Below are positions 34,920 through 44,721 of a stretch of DNA of 61,757 nucleotides, piece after piece. Numbering within the stretch: the first letter of the stretch is position 1; every line of letters starts with the position of its first letter. The translations under genes and the position numbers were made by a program. The notes beneath the pieces are model-generated. The model had not been told where the DNA came from. It saw only the letters and a list, made by a program, of their open reading frames with translations, and did not search any database. This DNA is from a virus: positions 1 to 61,757 of IMG/VR virus record IMGVR_UViG_3300032289_001903. One strand, given 5' to 3'.

Positions 34920-35285
34920 ATGCCAGCAGGAAAATACACATTACTAATAGAACAAGGTGCAACATTAAATTTATCTTTAGCATATAAAGATTCAGCTAAT
35001 GCTGCTGTTAATTTAACAGGGTATAGCGGTAAAATGCAAATTAGATCAGGATATGCAGATAGCAATCCTACTACTTATCTTACATTAAGTAGCTCATTAC
35101 AAGCAGATGGTACTGGTTTAACATTTGGTGGTGTAAGTGGCACTATTGGAATAGTAATATCAGCCGCGTCATCATCAGCATTAACATTTGATTCAGCATC
35201 ATATGATCTAGAAATAACATCAGGTAGTGTAGTAACAAGATTACTACAAGGTCCTGCATTTGTAAGTAAAGAAGTAACACGCTAA
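34920..35285 (+). CDS. Small beta-domain fibre protein
   Basis: A 121-residue protein: GKYTLLIEQGATLNLSLAYK, LTGYSGKMQIRSGYADS and SYDLEITSGSVVTRLLQG. The pattern is that of small BppU/Ig-like N-terminal domains found on phage baseplate and fibre proteins. It lies directly upstream of the large fibre gene. Confidence 0.55.
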   Translation: MPAGKYTLLIEQGATLNLSLAYKDSANAAVNLTGYSGKMQIRSGYADSNPTTYLTLSSSLQADGTGLTFGGVSGTIGIVISAASSSALTFDSASYDLEITSGSVVTRLLQGPAFVSKEVTR

Positions 35286-35286
35286 T

Positions 35287-38200
35287 ATGTCTTGTAACAA
35301 TGTACAAATATTAAATTTTAACCACAACATAGTTGAGGTAGGTAGTGATAATAAACTTATCATAACGGATAACGTTAAATGTAATTCTATTACTATACCT
35401 CAACCTGTAACTAATATATTACAGATTAATAGTCCTGGACCACAAGGACCAGCAGGAGCAAGTGTAAATACAGGTTCATTTGTAACTACAAGTTCATTTA
35501 ATGCTTATACTGGTTCTAGCACATCACAATTTGCAGGTACATCATCATTTGCTATAACAGCTTCACATGCTTTAAATGGAGGAGGAAGTACTTTATCAGG
35601 TGGAACTGATGGATATATCCCATTATGGAGTGGAAGTAGTGCTTTAACGAGTAGCTATTTAAATCAATCAAATGGTATATTAAAATCTACATACACCGGA
35701 ATCGATAAAGGTTTAAAATTAGATTTCTCAGCCAATTCATATACACTAGGCGACCCAGCAGGAAATACAATAACAGTATCAGATAATGGAGGTGGAGATA
35801 ATGCTACTTTATCCTTATTAAATGGTATTGTAACATTTAATGCTGATGATGAAATTAATATTAATGCAATTGGAGCAGTAGTATTAAATGCAGCTGCTAC
35901 ATACATTAAACAACTAACATCCTCCCCTCAATTAAATATATTAACAATTGATACAGCATCAGGCCAATTATATTATACAGCATCATCTGCTTTTGGAGGC
36001 GGTGGAGGAGGAGCATCACCTGGAGGATCAACAGGACAAATACAATATAACAATGCTGGAGTATTTGGTGGTGTAGATAAATTAATATTTGATGGTACTA
36101 ATTTAAGAGCAACAGGATCTTTTACAGGATCATTTACTGGTTCATTATTTGGAACTGCTACTACCGCTTCTTACGTTTTACAAGCAGTAAGTGCATCATT
36201 TGCTACTTTAGCACAAACAGCTAATACTGCATCTTATGTAGTAACAGCACAAACCGCTTCTTACGTTTTACAAGCAGTAAGTGCATCATATGCAGCAACC
36301 TCATCAAACATACTAGGTGGTAAAGCAACACATGTACCGTTCTTTATAACAGACACAACATTAGCTACAAGCTCAATATACCAATCAGGGTCAAGCACGG
36401 TTATCATAAACCAAGATAATGCCACAACAGCTAATCCTGAAGCGTTGTATGTTTATCAACCAAGTCAAACATCATTTAATGTAATAAGCGGTAAAGGTAA
36501 CTTAAATAACTACCTACAGCTTAATATACAAAATACAAATCAAGGAACAAGTGCTTCATCAGATGTAGTTGCTACAGCAGATAATGGTAATGAGACTACC
36601 AACTACATTGATATGGGTATCAATAGTGAAAATTATTCCCAAAACTTTGTTGGTGCTGCAAATGACGCTTATCTATATTCTACCGGAAGACATTTACATA
36701 TAGGCAATACCTCGAACTTTCCAGTTCAAATATTTGCAGGTGGTAGTGATGTTGATATACATAATAAACTTGAATTAAACCCTAACAACCAACATTTAAT
36801 GTCTGGTTCGTTAGATGTAAGTGGTAGTATTAAAGCATTTTCATTCACAGGATCATTACAAGGTAATGCTACCTCTGCTACAACATCAAACACATCATCT
36901 TATTCAACAACATTAGGAGCTAGCCTATCTCAACCAGCAAATAATCAAGTAAGATTATTAAATAGTGCTGGTGGAACATTAAGTACAGCAACTATTAATA
37001 ATGTAACATCAGCATCTTATGCTGATAATGCTGCTACAGCAAATTTTGCAACAACAGCAGGCAACGGTGGTGTTACTAATATAGTAGCAGGATCTGGTAT
37101 AACATTAATACCAACAAGTGGAGTAGGATCTGTAACAGTAATATCGTCAGGAGGCGGTGGAGTAACAATTATATCAGGATCAAATGTAACACAATCCTTT
37201 AGCAATACCTCTACGTGGACCTTTAATCACAACTTAGGAACACGAGTACCAATCATAACAGTATTTGATACTAACTACAAACAAATTATTCCACAAGACA
37301 TTGAGTTAGTAAGTACAAGTAGTGCAACTATAACATTCCCAACAGCCGAGAGTGGATTTGCAGTAGCATCGTTAGGTGGAGCTACAGGAACGGTATTATC
37401 ATCGTCATATGCTTTATTTTCAACTTATGCTGATACAGCCTCTTACTATGCTGAAACAGACCCTGTTTATATAGCTCAAAAACCAACTTTAGCAACAACT
37501 GGATCTAATATATTCAGGGGTAATCAAACAATAACAGGTTCATTGACTGTGTCTACGACATCAGATATTCCTTTACAAATTAAAGGAGGAACAGGAACAC
37601 TACTATCTATATCAAGTAGCACAAGTGAAATCTTTAAAATATCAGATACATTCTCACCAAATTTATTCACAGTATCAACAGGCAGCATAAATGTCTTTAA
37701 TATAGACAATACAAATAAGGTAGTTATTTCTGGTAGCTTAGTAGTAACAGGTAGTATAACAGGATCATTAGCTGGAACATCATCATATGCCGATAATGCT
37801 AATTTATTGGATGGAAAAGATAGTACAATATTTGCAACTACTGGCTCTAATAATTTTAACGGTAATCAAACAATAACAGGCTCGTTAATAGTATCAGGAT
37901 CAGGTACATTTACAAACATAGGTCCTGCTGTATTTACTGGTAGTGTTAATATAACGGGCTCTACAACTCAAACTGGTAACAACACCTTAATAGGTAACAC
38001 AGTATTAAGTGGTAGTATTAGTATTAGTGGATCACAAACATTTAATGGTACATCAATTAGTATAGGAACTCAAATAGTAACTGGCAGTTTAATTACAAGT
38101 GGATCAAACACATTAGTAGGAAATACGGTACTATCAGGATCAATTAATATTAGTGGCTCTAGTACAATACAAGGTACTACTATAATGAGTGGTTCACTAA

Positions 38201-39708
38201 ATATAAGTGGATCAACAACACAAAGAGGTAACAATACTCTAATAGGTACTACTACATTAACAGGTAGTATTAATATGAGCGGAGATATTATACCAACAGC
38301 ATCTAGCTCATTCGATCTAGGATCGGAGACTAATCCTTGGAGATCACTGTATGTTCAATCAGGATCAATTAGTATACAATCAGATATTCCTGGAGGTATA
38401 TCAGCAGTAATATCAAATGCAAACGGAAATGTTACAATCGCTGGAGCAGGTCTTCAATTAAAAAGCGGATCATTTGTACCATTTGAAATATCCTCTACAG
38501 CAAGAACAATAATAAGAGTACCTAATCTACCAGCTAATGATGTTGGTGGATTAAGTATAATAGGTAGTTCAGATGGATCATATCAAGGTGTAACAAACGC
38601 AGGAGGTTTATTACATCTTACTAGTAACGATGGTGCAAGCTCTAGAATTACAAGTGATGCTTTTGGAACAGCAGCGGTTGTAGTATATGCGGGTAGAAAA
38701 GCAAGAGGCACAGCAGCAAGTCCACTACCAGTACAATCAGGTGATACTCTAACAAGAATAAGTACAGTAGGATGGACTGGACCTGAGTACGGATTTACAA
38801 TGTCTGCTAGTGCAGTATTAGCAGTAACTGCTATAGAGACGGTAGCACTTGAAAACTTTACAACATCCAGCTTTGGTACTAGATATAATTTTTACAATGC
38901 TCCTTTAGGTGGTACAATAAGAACATTATCCGCTCAAATAGATACAACCGGTATAACAATACCATCAACTAGTAGATTCTTTGGAACTGCAAGTTGGGCT
39001 AGTAATGCTCAAACAGCATCTTATGTATTAAACACAGTAACGGCATCGTACGTTTTAAATGCAGTAAGTAGCTCATTTGCATCTACAGCATCATATGTCA
39101 ATCCACTCAGACAAGACGTAATAATAACCGGCTCACTAAAAGTATCAGGATCTTTAACTGAAATAGGTGATACAGTACTAACGGGTTCACTAACATTAAG
39201 CTCAGGGTCAAGATTAAATATAAATGATGGATTTTATGTAAACGGTAATAAGCAGTTTAACTATGGACAATTCAGTAGTACAGAAACACAATCAGGATCA
39301 GCAAATACCGCTTACTCAGCAACCTTTAATACAACTGATTTTTCACAAGGAGTAAGCTTAGTAGCTGGAAGTAGAATAACAGTAGCAAACACAGGAATAT
39401 ACAATATTCAATTTTCATCACAGCTACATACGACAGCCAATCAAGCGGTTGACTTTTCAATTTGGTTTGCTATGACTGGTTCCAACATTGCTAACTCAAA
39501 TACAGATTTTACCATTGAAAAAATAAATGGTGGTGGATATGTGGTAGCCGCTTTAAACTTTTTAACTCAAATAGCAAGTGGAAGCTATATAGAATTAAAA
39601 TATTCAAAAACAACTGCTCAAGGACAGCTACAAGCAAAAGGAACACAATCAACACCAACAAGACCAGCAACACCATCAGTAATATTAACAGTAACACAGA
39701 TAGCATAA
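35287..39708 (+). CDS. Long tail fibre protein
   Basis: A 1473-residue fibre. Order: N-terminal attachment domain; short collagen-like GPQGPAG (51-57); TASYVLQAVSAS repeats; beta-helical shaft with many SGSISISGS / GNTVLSGSI units (about 860-1000); and a C-terminal globular domain (about 1310-1473) with SATFNTTDFSQGVSLVAGS and GIYNIQFSSQLHTTANQAVD that resembles a C1q/TNF-like trimer tip. It likely binds host surface sugars or proteins. Segments are duplicated internally and in the genes at 39710 and 40869. Confidence 0.75.
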   Translation: MSCNNVQILNFNHNIVEVGSDNKLIITDNVKCNSITIPQPVTNILQINSPGPQGPAGASVNTGSFVTTSSFNAYTGSSTSQFAGTSSFAITASHALNGGGSTLSGGTDGYIPLWSGSSALTSSYLNQSNGILKSTYTGIDKGLKLDFSANSYTLGDPAGNTITVSDNGGGDNATLSLLNGIVTFNADDEININAIGAVVLNAAATYIKQLTSSPQLNILTIDTASGQLYYTASSAFGGGGGGASPGGSTGQIQYNNAGVFGGVDKLIFDGTNLRATGSFTGSFTGSLFGTATTASYVLQAVSASFATLAQTANTASYVVTAQTASYVLQAVSASYAATSSNILGGKATHVPFFITDTTLATSSIYQSGSSTVIINQDNATTANPEALYVYQPSQTSFNVISGKGNLNNYLQLNIQNTNQGTSASSDVVATADNGNETTNYIDMGINSENYSQNFVGAANDAYLYSTGRHLHIGNTSNFPVQIFAGGSDVDIHNKLELNPNNQHLMSGSLDVSGSIKAFSFTGSLQGNATSATTSNTSSYSTTLGASLSQPANNQVRLLNSAGGTLSTATINNVTSASYADNAATANFATTAGNGGVTNIVAGSGITLIPTSGVGSVTVISSGGGGVTIISGSNVTQSFSNTSTWTFNHNLGTRVPIITVFDTNYKQIIPQDIELVSTSSATITFPTAESGFAVASLGGATGTVLSSSYALFSTYADTASYYAETDPVYIAQKPTLATTGSNIFRGNQTITGSLTVSTTSDIPLQIKGGTGTLLSISSSTSEIFKISDTFSPNLFTVSTGSINVFNIDNTNKVVISGSLVVTGSITGSLAGTSSYADNANLLDGKDSTIFATTGSNNFNGNQTITGSLIVSGSGTFTNIGPAVFTGSVNITGSTTQTGNNTLIGNTVLSGSISISGSQTFNGTSISIGTQIVTGSLITSGSNTLVGNTVLSGSINISGSSTIQGTTIMSGSLNISGSTTQRGNNTLIGTTTLTGSINMSGDIIPTASSSFDLGSETNPWRSLYVQSGSISIQSDIPGGISAVISNANGNVTIAGAGLQLKSGSFVPFEISSTARTIIRVPNLPANDVGGLSIIGSSDGSYQGVTNAGGLLHLTSNDGASSRITSDAFGTAAVVVYAGRKARGTAASPLPVQSGDTLTRISTVGWTGPEYGFTMSASAVLAVTAIETVALENFTTSSFGTRYNFYNAPLGGTIRTLSAQIDTTGITIPSTSRFFGTASWASNAQTASYVLNTVTASYVLNAVSSSFASTASYVNPLRQDVIITGSLKVSGSLTEIGDTVLTGSLTLSSGSRLNINDGFYVNGNKQFNYGQFSSTETQSGSANTAYSATFNTTDFSQGVSLVAGSRITVANTGIYNIQFSSQLHTTANQAVDFSIWFAMTGSNIANSNTDFTIEKINGGGYVVAALNFLTQIASGSYIELKYSKTTAQGQLQAKGTQSTPTRPATPSVILTVTQIA
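36163..36199 (+). repeat. 37-bp direct repeat, copy 1
   Basis: Identical to 36253-36289; encodes a TASYVLQAVSAS unit of the fibre shaft. Confidence 0.85.
36253..36289 (+). repeat. 37-bp direct repeat, copy 2
   Basis: Identical to 36163-36199. The perfect identity implies recent duplication or gene conversion. Confidence 0.85.
37567..37770 (+). repeat. 204-bp duplicated fibre segment, copy 1
   Basis: It aligns without gaps to 40959-41162, with most bases identical; it encodes IPLQIKGGTGTLLS ... SGSLVVTGSITGSL. Confidence 0.8.
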
Positions 39709-39709
39709 G

Positions 39710-40405
39710 ATGAAAATATTTCAACCCATAGTATCAGGATCACTAACATCATCGGGATCAGTATTCTTCCCGAGTCTGGTAACATCATCAACTACTGTTA
39801 GCAACGTGGTAATGTATGGTACTAGTGGACAGCTATTCATAACAGCATCATCTGCAATAGGCGGAGGTGGTGGCGGTGGAACAACTAATCCGGGTGGATC
39901 TAATACCCAAATACAGTATAATAATTCAAATACATTTGGTGGGGTTGATAAACTAACATACGACGGAACTAATTTAATAGGTACGGGATCGTTTACAGGC
40001 AGCTTTACAGGGCAATTTAACGGAAGTATTACAACTGCTGCTACCGCATCATTTGCTACAAACTTTACTGTAGCTAATCGATTAACTTTAGATGAAACAT
40101 TATTAGACTTTGCTAAAGTAGCATCAACAATAGTTGGATCAGATAACCTGTTTCAACAAGCAACTGGATCATATACATCTGCTCACGGTAGATATACAGT
40201 ATACAAAGGAGCTAATTCAAGAGCAGGAGAATTTGTAACATCATGGAACGGAACAACTGTATCATACTACGATAATGCAACAGTTGATATAGGATCAACA
40301 TCGGATATAACTTTTCAATCATTAATTGTAACAAGCCAAATACAAATCAATGCAGTAGCAGCTTCATCAGGATGGACAGTTAAGATGATTGTAACATATT
40401 TATAA
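39710..40405 (+). CDS. Short fibre paralogue
   Basis: A 231-residue protein. Its N-terminal half repeats units of the long fibre (GQLFITASSAIGGGGGG, NTQIQYNNSNTFGGVDKL, SFTGSFTGQFNGS). The C-terminal half (about 115-231; FQQATGSYTSAHGRYTVYKG, EFVTSWNGTTVSYYD) is a different beta domain, perhaps an alternative tip. It begins one base after the long fibre stop. Confidence 0.6.
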   Translation: MKIFQPIVSGSLTSSGSVFFPSLVTSSTTVSNVVMYGTSGQLFITASSAIGGGGGGGTTNPGGSNTQIQYNNSNTFGGVDKLTYDGTNLIGTGSFTGSFTGQFNGSITTAATASFATNFTVANRLTLDETLLDFAKVASTIVGSDNLFQQATGSYTSAHGRYTVYKGANSRAGEFVTSWNGTTVSYYDNATVDIGSTSDITFQSLIVTSQIQINAVAASSGWTVKMIVTYL

Positions 40406-40440
40406 TAGACTATTAGTTGGATAGTGAAAACTAATTAAAC

Positions 40441-40854
40441 ATGGCAATACAAATAGGAAATCAAGGTACTATTATAGCAAGCACTAACATTACAGTAGAT
40501 AGTGCTAAACAGACAATTCCACCGGCGAGCTCATTTGATTTTACATTTAACCAGCAATACGGATCTCCAAACGCAACCGTAAATAGTATTGGCGGATTTA
40601 CGAGCACTCCATCTTTTACACCGACATCAAATGCATTTACGTTTAATTCTACAGGTTCTCCCATTGGTACAATAACATTTAGTTTTACAATGACAGCACC
40701 TACTAGTATTAATATCGGGGCAGATCTGATACAAAACGGTGTACCATTAGAAACTTTTACTAACAATATTGGTGGTGGTTATACATTTGTTTTTACACCG
40801 ATTTTAGTATCACAAAATGATACAATACAAATATCAACTTACGCACCAGATTAA
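40441..40854 (+). CDS. Small beta-rich fibre accessory protein
   Basis: A 137-residue protein, Thr/Asn/Pro-rich with alternating strand pattern (GTITFSFTMTAPTSINIGAD, YTFVFTPILVSQNDTIQIST). It is not recognised. Its place among fibre genes suggests a tip or capping role. Confidence 0.5.
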   Translation: MAIQIGNQGTIIASTNITVDSAKQTIPPASSFDFTFNQQYGSPNATVNSIGGFTSTPSFTPTSNAFTFNSTGSPIGTITFSFTMTAPTSINIGADLIQNGVPLETFTNNIGGGYTFVFTPILVSQNDTIQISTYAPD

Positions 40855-40855
40855 A

Positions 40856-40863
40856 ATATTTAT
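40856..40863 (+). promoter_or_regulatory. ATATTTAT box
   Basis: It ends 5 nt before the ATG at 40869; as a promoter it would give an almost leaderless transcript. Confidence 0.35.
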
Positions 40864-40868
40864 AAAAA

Positions 40869-41282
40869 ATGGCAAATGAATTTGTAGCAAAGAATGGATT
40901 AATATCTCAAAATAATACCACTATAAGTGGATCGCTAGCAATATCTGCATCATCTGGTATTCCATTACAAATTAAAGGTGGAACAGGAACATTACTATCA
41001 GTATCAGGTAGCACAAGTGAAATATTTAAAATATCAGATACATTCTCATCAAATTTATTTACAGTAACTACTGGCAGTATAACTGTTTTTAATATAGATA
41101 ATAATAATACAGTTAGTATATCTGGTAGTTTAGTAGTAACAGGTAGTATAACCGGATCACTACAAGGTACAGCATCATTTGCAACAACAGCATCGTTTGC
41201 ATTAAACGCTGGTAGTGGAGAAGGAGGTATTTCACAAGGAAAAGTAGTAGCAATAGCAACAGGATATTCAAATTTATTTTAA
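40869..41282 (+). CDS. Fibre paralogue with duplicated shaft segment
   Basis: A 137-residue protein. Residues about 31-98 duplicate a segment of the long fibre without gaps. The N-terminus (MANEFVAKNGLISQNNTTIS) is typical of phage fibre starts; the end (ATTASFALNAGSGEGGISQG) adds TASFA units. It is either a short fibre or a remnant of a duplicated fibre gene. Confidence 0.6.
   Translation: MANEFVAKNGLISQNNTTISGSLAISASSGIPLQIKGGTGTLLSVSGSTSEIFKISDTFSSNLFTVTTGSITVFNIDNNNTVSISGSLVVTGSITGSLQGTASFATTASFALNAGSGEGGISQGKVVAIATGYSNLF
40959..41162 (+). repeat. 204-bp duplicated fibre segment, copy 2
   Basis: Gapless match to 37567-37770, with scattered, partly synonymous differences. Confidence 0.8.
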
Positions 41283-41286
41283 AAAT

Positions 41287-41294
41287 ATATTTAT
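41287..41294 (+). promoter_or_regulatory. ATATTTAT box (putative late promoter)
   Basis: It lies within ATATATTTATATA, 17 nt before the ATG at 41312. Confidence 0.45.
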
Positions 41295-41311
41295 ATATAA
41301 ACACATAAACA

Positions 41312-41746
41312 ATGGCATTAAACACAGCACCAATTTATTCCGGAGTAGGAGACGTACAGTGGGGATCAACATCATTAGTAAACGCAAATCCAAGCTATGA
41401 AGCTAATGGAACAGGATCTGTAGTAGTATTTACAGCAAGTGCGTCAGGTAGTTTTGTACAAAGAATCCGTTTTAAAGCATCCGGCTCTACTACAGCAACA
41501 GCCGCTCGTATATTCATTGGCAATGCAACAGCAGGAACTCTTAGTGGATCAAATGTGATACTATTTGATGAAATAACATTACCCGCAACAACATTATCAC
41601 AAACTGCGGCTCAAGCAGTATACGAGTTACCAATCAACGCTGCTCTACCGGCTAACTATAAAATTCAAGCCACTATAGCAACGCAGCAAGTAGCAGGGGG
41701 TGGATGGTATGTTTCAGCTGTTGGGGGCTCTTATACAACACCATAA
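41312..41746 (+). CDS. Phage structural beta-domain protein
   Basis: A 144-residue protein: FVQRIRFKASGSTTATAARI, LFDEITLPATTLSQTAA and LPANYKIQATIATQQVAGGG. I recall this pattern from phage tail or capsid decoration proteins. It stands between the fibre paralogues and the glycine-rich adhesins. Confidence 0.55.
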   Translation: MALNTAPIYSGVGDVQWGSTSLVNANPSYEANGTGSVVVFTASASGSFVQRIRFKASGSTTATAARIFIGNATAGTLSGSNVILFDEITLPATTLSQTAAQAVYELPINAALPANYKIQATIATQQVAGGGWYVSAVGGSYTTP

Positions 41747-41758
41747 AATTAATATAAT

Positions 41759-41941
41759 ATGAGATATGTTCTAATGCAGGGTTCTGACGACCCGACTATT
41801 GAATTCTATTATGTGATGGACGACACATTACAAAATGTAATACAAGTAATAGATAAAGACTGCAATGTTATAACACCAGGAATATCACATCAAACAAAAG
41901 AAGTTGATGTAAAACCACCTTGTATTGATCTTCAACCCTAA
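41759..41941 (+). CDS. Small hypothetical protein upstream of adhesins
   Basis: A 60-residue acidic protein (MRYVLMQGSDDPTIEFYYVM, Cys near the middle and end). It is unrecognised. It is spaced tightly with the three adhesin genes and may be cotranscribed or chaperone-like. Confidence 0.5.
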   Translation: MRYVLMQGSDDPTIEFYYVMDDTLQNVIQVIDKDCNVITPGISHQTKEVDVKPPCIDLQP

Positions 41942-41949
41942 ACTAGTTT

Positions 41950-42900
41950 ATGTTAGACCTCTTTCACATACCATCTAATATAGATAGTACTAAAATATTT
42001 TATGCTCAAGGAGCAACAGCTTGGCAAACATGGGAAAAACCACGTAATGCTAAATTCATACAAATATTTTGTTTAGGCGGCGGAGCAGGAGGAGGTGGAG
42101 GAGCCGCTTCAACTTCTAATGCAACCCTGACCCGTGGAGGTGGAGGAGGTGGAGCTAGCGGAGGTATAACTAAAGCAATATATCCGGCTTTTCTACTACC
42201 AGACGTATTATATATTCAAGTTGGACTTGGAGGAGCAGGAGGAGCTGGTGCCCCTGGTAATGGTAATGGGGTAGGTGGTACAGCGGGAGGGTTAAGTTAT
42301 GTATCAATATCACCATCAACAACAGCTATAAATTTATTAGCCCAATCAAGTAACTTAGCAGCAGCTGCAGGAGGAGGAGCAGCTGCTAATGCTGGTTCGG
42401 CAGGAGCATCAGGAGCAGCTTGGGTAACAACATCAAGTCCCTTTGTATCGCTAGGATTAGTATTAACGTCGGTAACAGTAGCTGGTACAATTGGGGGTAG
42501 TGCAACAACAACAGGTTCAAATACAACTGCATTAACAACCAACGTAATGATGGGTGGAGCTGGAGGAGCTGGTGGTACATCAGGTTCTGGTGCTTTTAAT
42601 GGAGGAGCTATATCAGGATCTACTGTTATATTAACAACAACTCTTTTAGGTGGATTAGCGGGTGGTGGAACTACTGCTAGTGGATCTAATGGCTATGGAT
42701 CTCTAATACCTTTTTGTGGAACTGGAGGAGCAGGTGGTGGATCATCACAAGGAAATCCATCACCAGCAGTTGGAGGAAATGGGGGAAATGGATACTATGG
42801 ATGTGGAGGTGGTGGTGGTGGTGCCGCTTTTACTGGACCTGTAGCTGGCAGAGGTGGTCGTGGAGGAGATGGTTTAGTAATAATAACAACAATATTCTAA
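41950..42900 (+). CDS. Glycine-rich tail adhesin, copy 1
   Basis: A 316-residue protein. The N-terminal domain has TAWQTWEKPRNAKFIQIFCL and leads into poly-Gly runs (GGGAGGGGG). It closes with a Gly-rich core and GGRGGDGLVIIT. The plan matches the Gly_rich domain of phage receptor-binding proteins, where polyglycine helices pack as in T-even gp38 adhesins. It is the first of three tandem paralogues. It likely contacts the host receptor; specificity would lie in the variable loops between Gly runs. Confidence 0.65.
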   Translation: MLDLFHIPSNIDSTKIFYAQGATAWQTWEKPRNAKFIQIFCLGGGAGGGGGAASTSNATLTRGGGGGGASGGITKAIYPAFLLPDVLYIQVGLGGAGGAGAPGNGNGVGGTAGGLSYVSISPSTTAINLLAQSSNLAAAAGGGAAANAGSAGASGAAWVTTSSPFVSLGLVLTSVTVAGTIGGSATTTGSNTTALTTNVMMGGAGGAGGTSGSGAFNGGAISGSTVILTTTLLGGLAGGGTTASGSNGYGSLIPFCGTGGAGGGSSQGNPSPAVGGNGGNGYYGCGGGGGGAAFTGPVAGRGGRGGDGLVIITTIF

Positions 42901-42901
42901 A

Positions 42902-43804
42902 ATGTTAGATTTATCATATTTTCAAAATAGTGGAAATGTAAATACACAAACATTTACAAACGCAGGTTCTTGGGTGACATGGGTTAAACCAAGAGGGGCT
43001 AAGTTTGTAAACATATTCTGTATGGGAGCAGGATCGGGAGGAGGAGGTGGATTTCAAACTGGTTCTGCTACAAGATTTGCAGGAGCTGGAGGTAGTTCTG
43101 GAGGCGTTGTAAGTGCTCAATTTCAAGCTTCTATACTTCCGGATATACTATACGTTTACACAGGAGTAGGAGGAGTAGGTGGTACTGGTGGAGCAGCAGG
43201 AATAGTAACAGCAGGAGGTAATGGAGAAAGATCATTTGTTTGCTTAATACCAAGCACATCATCAATACAAAATATAGTAGTAACATCAGGAGCTGTAGCA
43301 GCTATCGGGGGTCAATCAGGATCAGCAGTTAGCCCAGCAGGTAGAAGTGGTGAAACACAAGCAACAACAGCAAATGCTATATTTTTAAATTTAGGAACTT
43401 TTATTGCAGCAGCAGGTACGGCAGGATCCGCTCCTCAATCAAGTACAACCTCAACAATAAATTTTATTAATTTTCCTGGAGCAGGAGGTGGAAGCACAGG
43501 TAATGGAGCTAATGTCACAGTAGCTGGACCATTTCCTATAACGACCCCAGTAGCAATCGCTGGGTCAGGCGCAACTAATGGCCAAAATGGAAGAAACGGA
43601 TATACGTTAACAAAGCCTATTTTAGGATTTATGGGAGGGAATGGAGGTGGTGGAATAGCTTCCGGAGGTACAGGCAATGCCGGTAATGGAGGAAATGCAT
43701 CATATGGATCAGGTGGAGGTGGTGGTGGTAGTGCTCAAACAGGTATAGCAGGTAATGGTGGTAGAGGTGGCGACGGACTTATAATTATAACAACAAGTTT
43801 TTAA
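42902..43804 (+). CDS. Glycine-rich tail adhesin, copy 2
   Basis: A 300-residue paralogue of copies 1 and 3: GSWVTWVKPRGAKFVNIFCM, GAGSGGGGG, C-terminal GGRGGDGLIIITTSF. The N- and C-terminal parts are conserved between copies; the loops at about 90-200 differ strongly. It starts one base after the stop of copy 1. Confidence 0.65.
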   Translation: MLDLSYFQNSGNVNTQTFTNAGSWVTWVKPRGAKFVNIFCMGAGSGGGGGFQTGSATRFAGAGGSSGGVVSAQFQASILPDILYVYTGVGGVGGTGGAAGIVTAGGNGERSFVCLIPSTSSIQNIVVTSGAVAAIGGQSGSAVSPAGRSGETQATTANAIFLNLGTFIAAAGTAGSAPQSSTTSTINFINFPGAGGGSTGNGANVTVAGPFPITTPVAIAGSGATNGQNGRNGYTLTKPILGFMGGNGGGGIASGGTGNAGNGGNASYGSGGGGGGSAQTGIAGNGGRGGDGLIIITTSF

Positions 43805-43808
43805 TAAT

Positions 43809-44660
43809 ATGTTAGATATATTTGATATACCGGGACAACAAGATAATGTAAAGATATTTTATGCTGCTGGTATAACTGCTTGGCAAACATGGACTAAACC
43901 AAGAAACTGTAAGTTTATTTGGATGATGTGTATTGGAGGTGGTAGTGGTGGATTTGGAGGAGCAGGTGCCGGAGGAGCAGCTAATGCCCCCGGTGGACCA
44001 GGAGGAGCAGTTACTAAAGCATTATTTCCCGCTAACACACTACCAGATACTTTATTTATCCAACCAGGAACAGGAAGTATAGGAGGAGTAGGAGCAGCGA
44101 ATAATACTAATCCATCACCAAGCGTACCTGGAAGAAGTTTTATTGCTATAGCACCGAGTAGTGCTACTGTAATGAATATAGTATGCACATCAGGATTAGC
44201 TAATGCGTCTGGTACAACACCTGAATCAGCAGCAACTGTAGCCGCAGCTGGATTACTATCATTAGGGAATTTCACATCTATAGCAGGAGTTGCAGCTGCC
44301 GCTGGTGGATCTAATTTAACACCACTAACTACAACTATAACATGTGCTGGAGCTAATGGATCCGCCGCAGGAGCTGTTGCAGGAGCTAGTATATTATCTG
44401 TAAATTTGGGAACATTTAATACACCACTCATTTCGGGAGGAGCTTCAGGATTGATTGGAAACAGTGGAGTATGGTTTTGGAAACCAATGTTTGGTTTAGG
44501 AGCATCAGGAGGAGGCGGAGTTACAAGTGGATTAGCAGGTAATGGAGGTAGTGCAAATTCATATGGTTGTGGAGGAGGAGGAGGAGGAAACTCAGGAGCC
44601 GGTACTGGAGGTAATGGAGGTAGAGGAGGAGACGGTTTAGTAATTATAGCAACTTTCTAA
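43809..44660 (+). CDS. Glycine-rich tail adhesin, copy 3
   Basis: A 283-residue paralogue: TAWQTWTKPRNCKFIWMMCI, GGGSGGFGGAGAGG, ending GGRGGDGLVIIATF. It is closest to copy 1 at the N-terminus (KIFYA-x-G-x-TAWQTW in both). It is the last gene of the fibre region. Confidence 0.65.
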   Translation: MLDIFDIPGQQDNVKIFYAAGITAWQTWTKPRNCKFIWMMCIGGGSGGFGGAGAGGAANAPGGPGGAVTKALFPANTLPDTLFIQPGTGSIGGVGAANNTNPSPSVPGRSFIAIAPSSATVMNIVCTSGLANASGTTPESAATVAAAGLLSLGNFTSIAGVAAAAGGSNLTPLTTTITCAGANGSAAGAVAGASILSVNLGTFNTPLISGGASGLIGNSGVWFWKPMFGLGASGGGGVTSGLAGNGGSANSYGCGGGGGGNSGAGTGGNGGRGGDGLVIIATF

Positions 44661-44691
44661 AATAAATTTGGTTGTCTCCATTTTCTTGTAT

Positions 44692-44699
44692 ATATTTAT
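44692..44699 (+). promoter_or_regulatory. ATATTTAT box (putative late promoter)
   Basis: It lies within TATATATTTATAT, 22 nt before the ATG at 44722, between the adhesin cluster and the tail operon. Confidence 0.5.
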
Positions 44700-44721
44700 A
44701 TCAAACAAAAATAAATAAATT

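Noticed and set aside
43859-44431. 190-residue antisense reading frame rich in Pro and Ala
   Set aside because: It is the reverse complement of the glycine-rich adhesin gene, whose GGN codons read as Pro/Ala on the other strand. The + strand gene has a clear family pattern.
35287-44660. Repeat-rich region as a CRISPR array or diversity-generating retroelement
   Set aside because: The repeats are in-frame fibre units of variable spacing within coding sequence; no cas gene or reverse transcriptase is present in the window.
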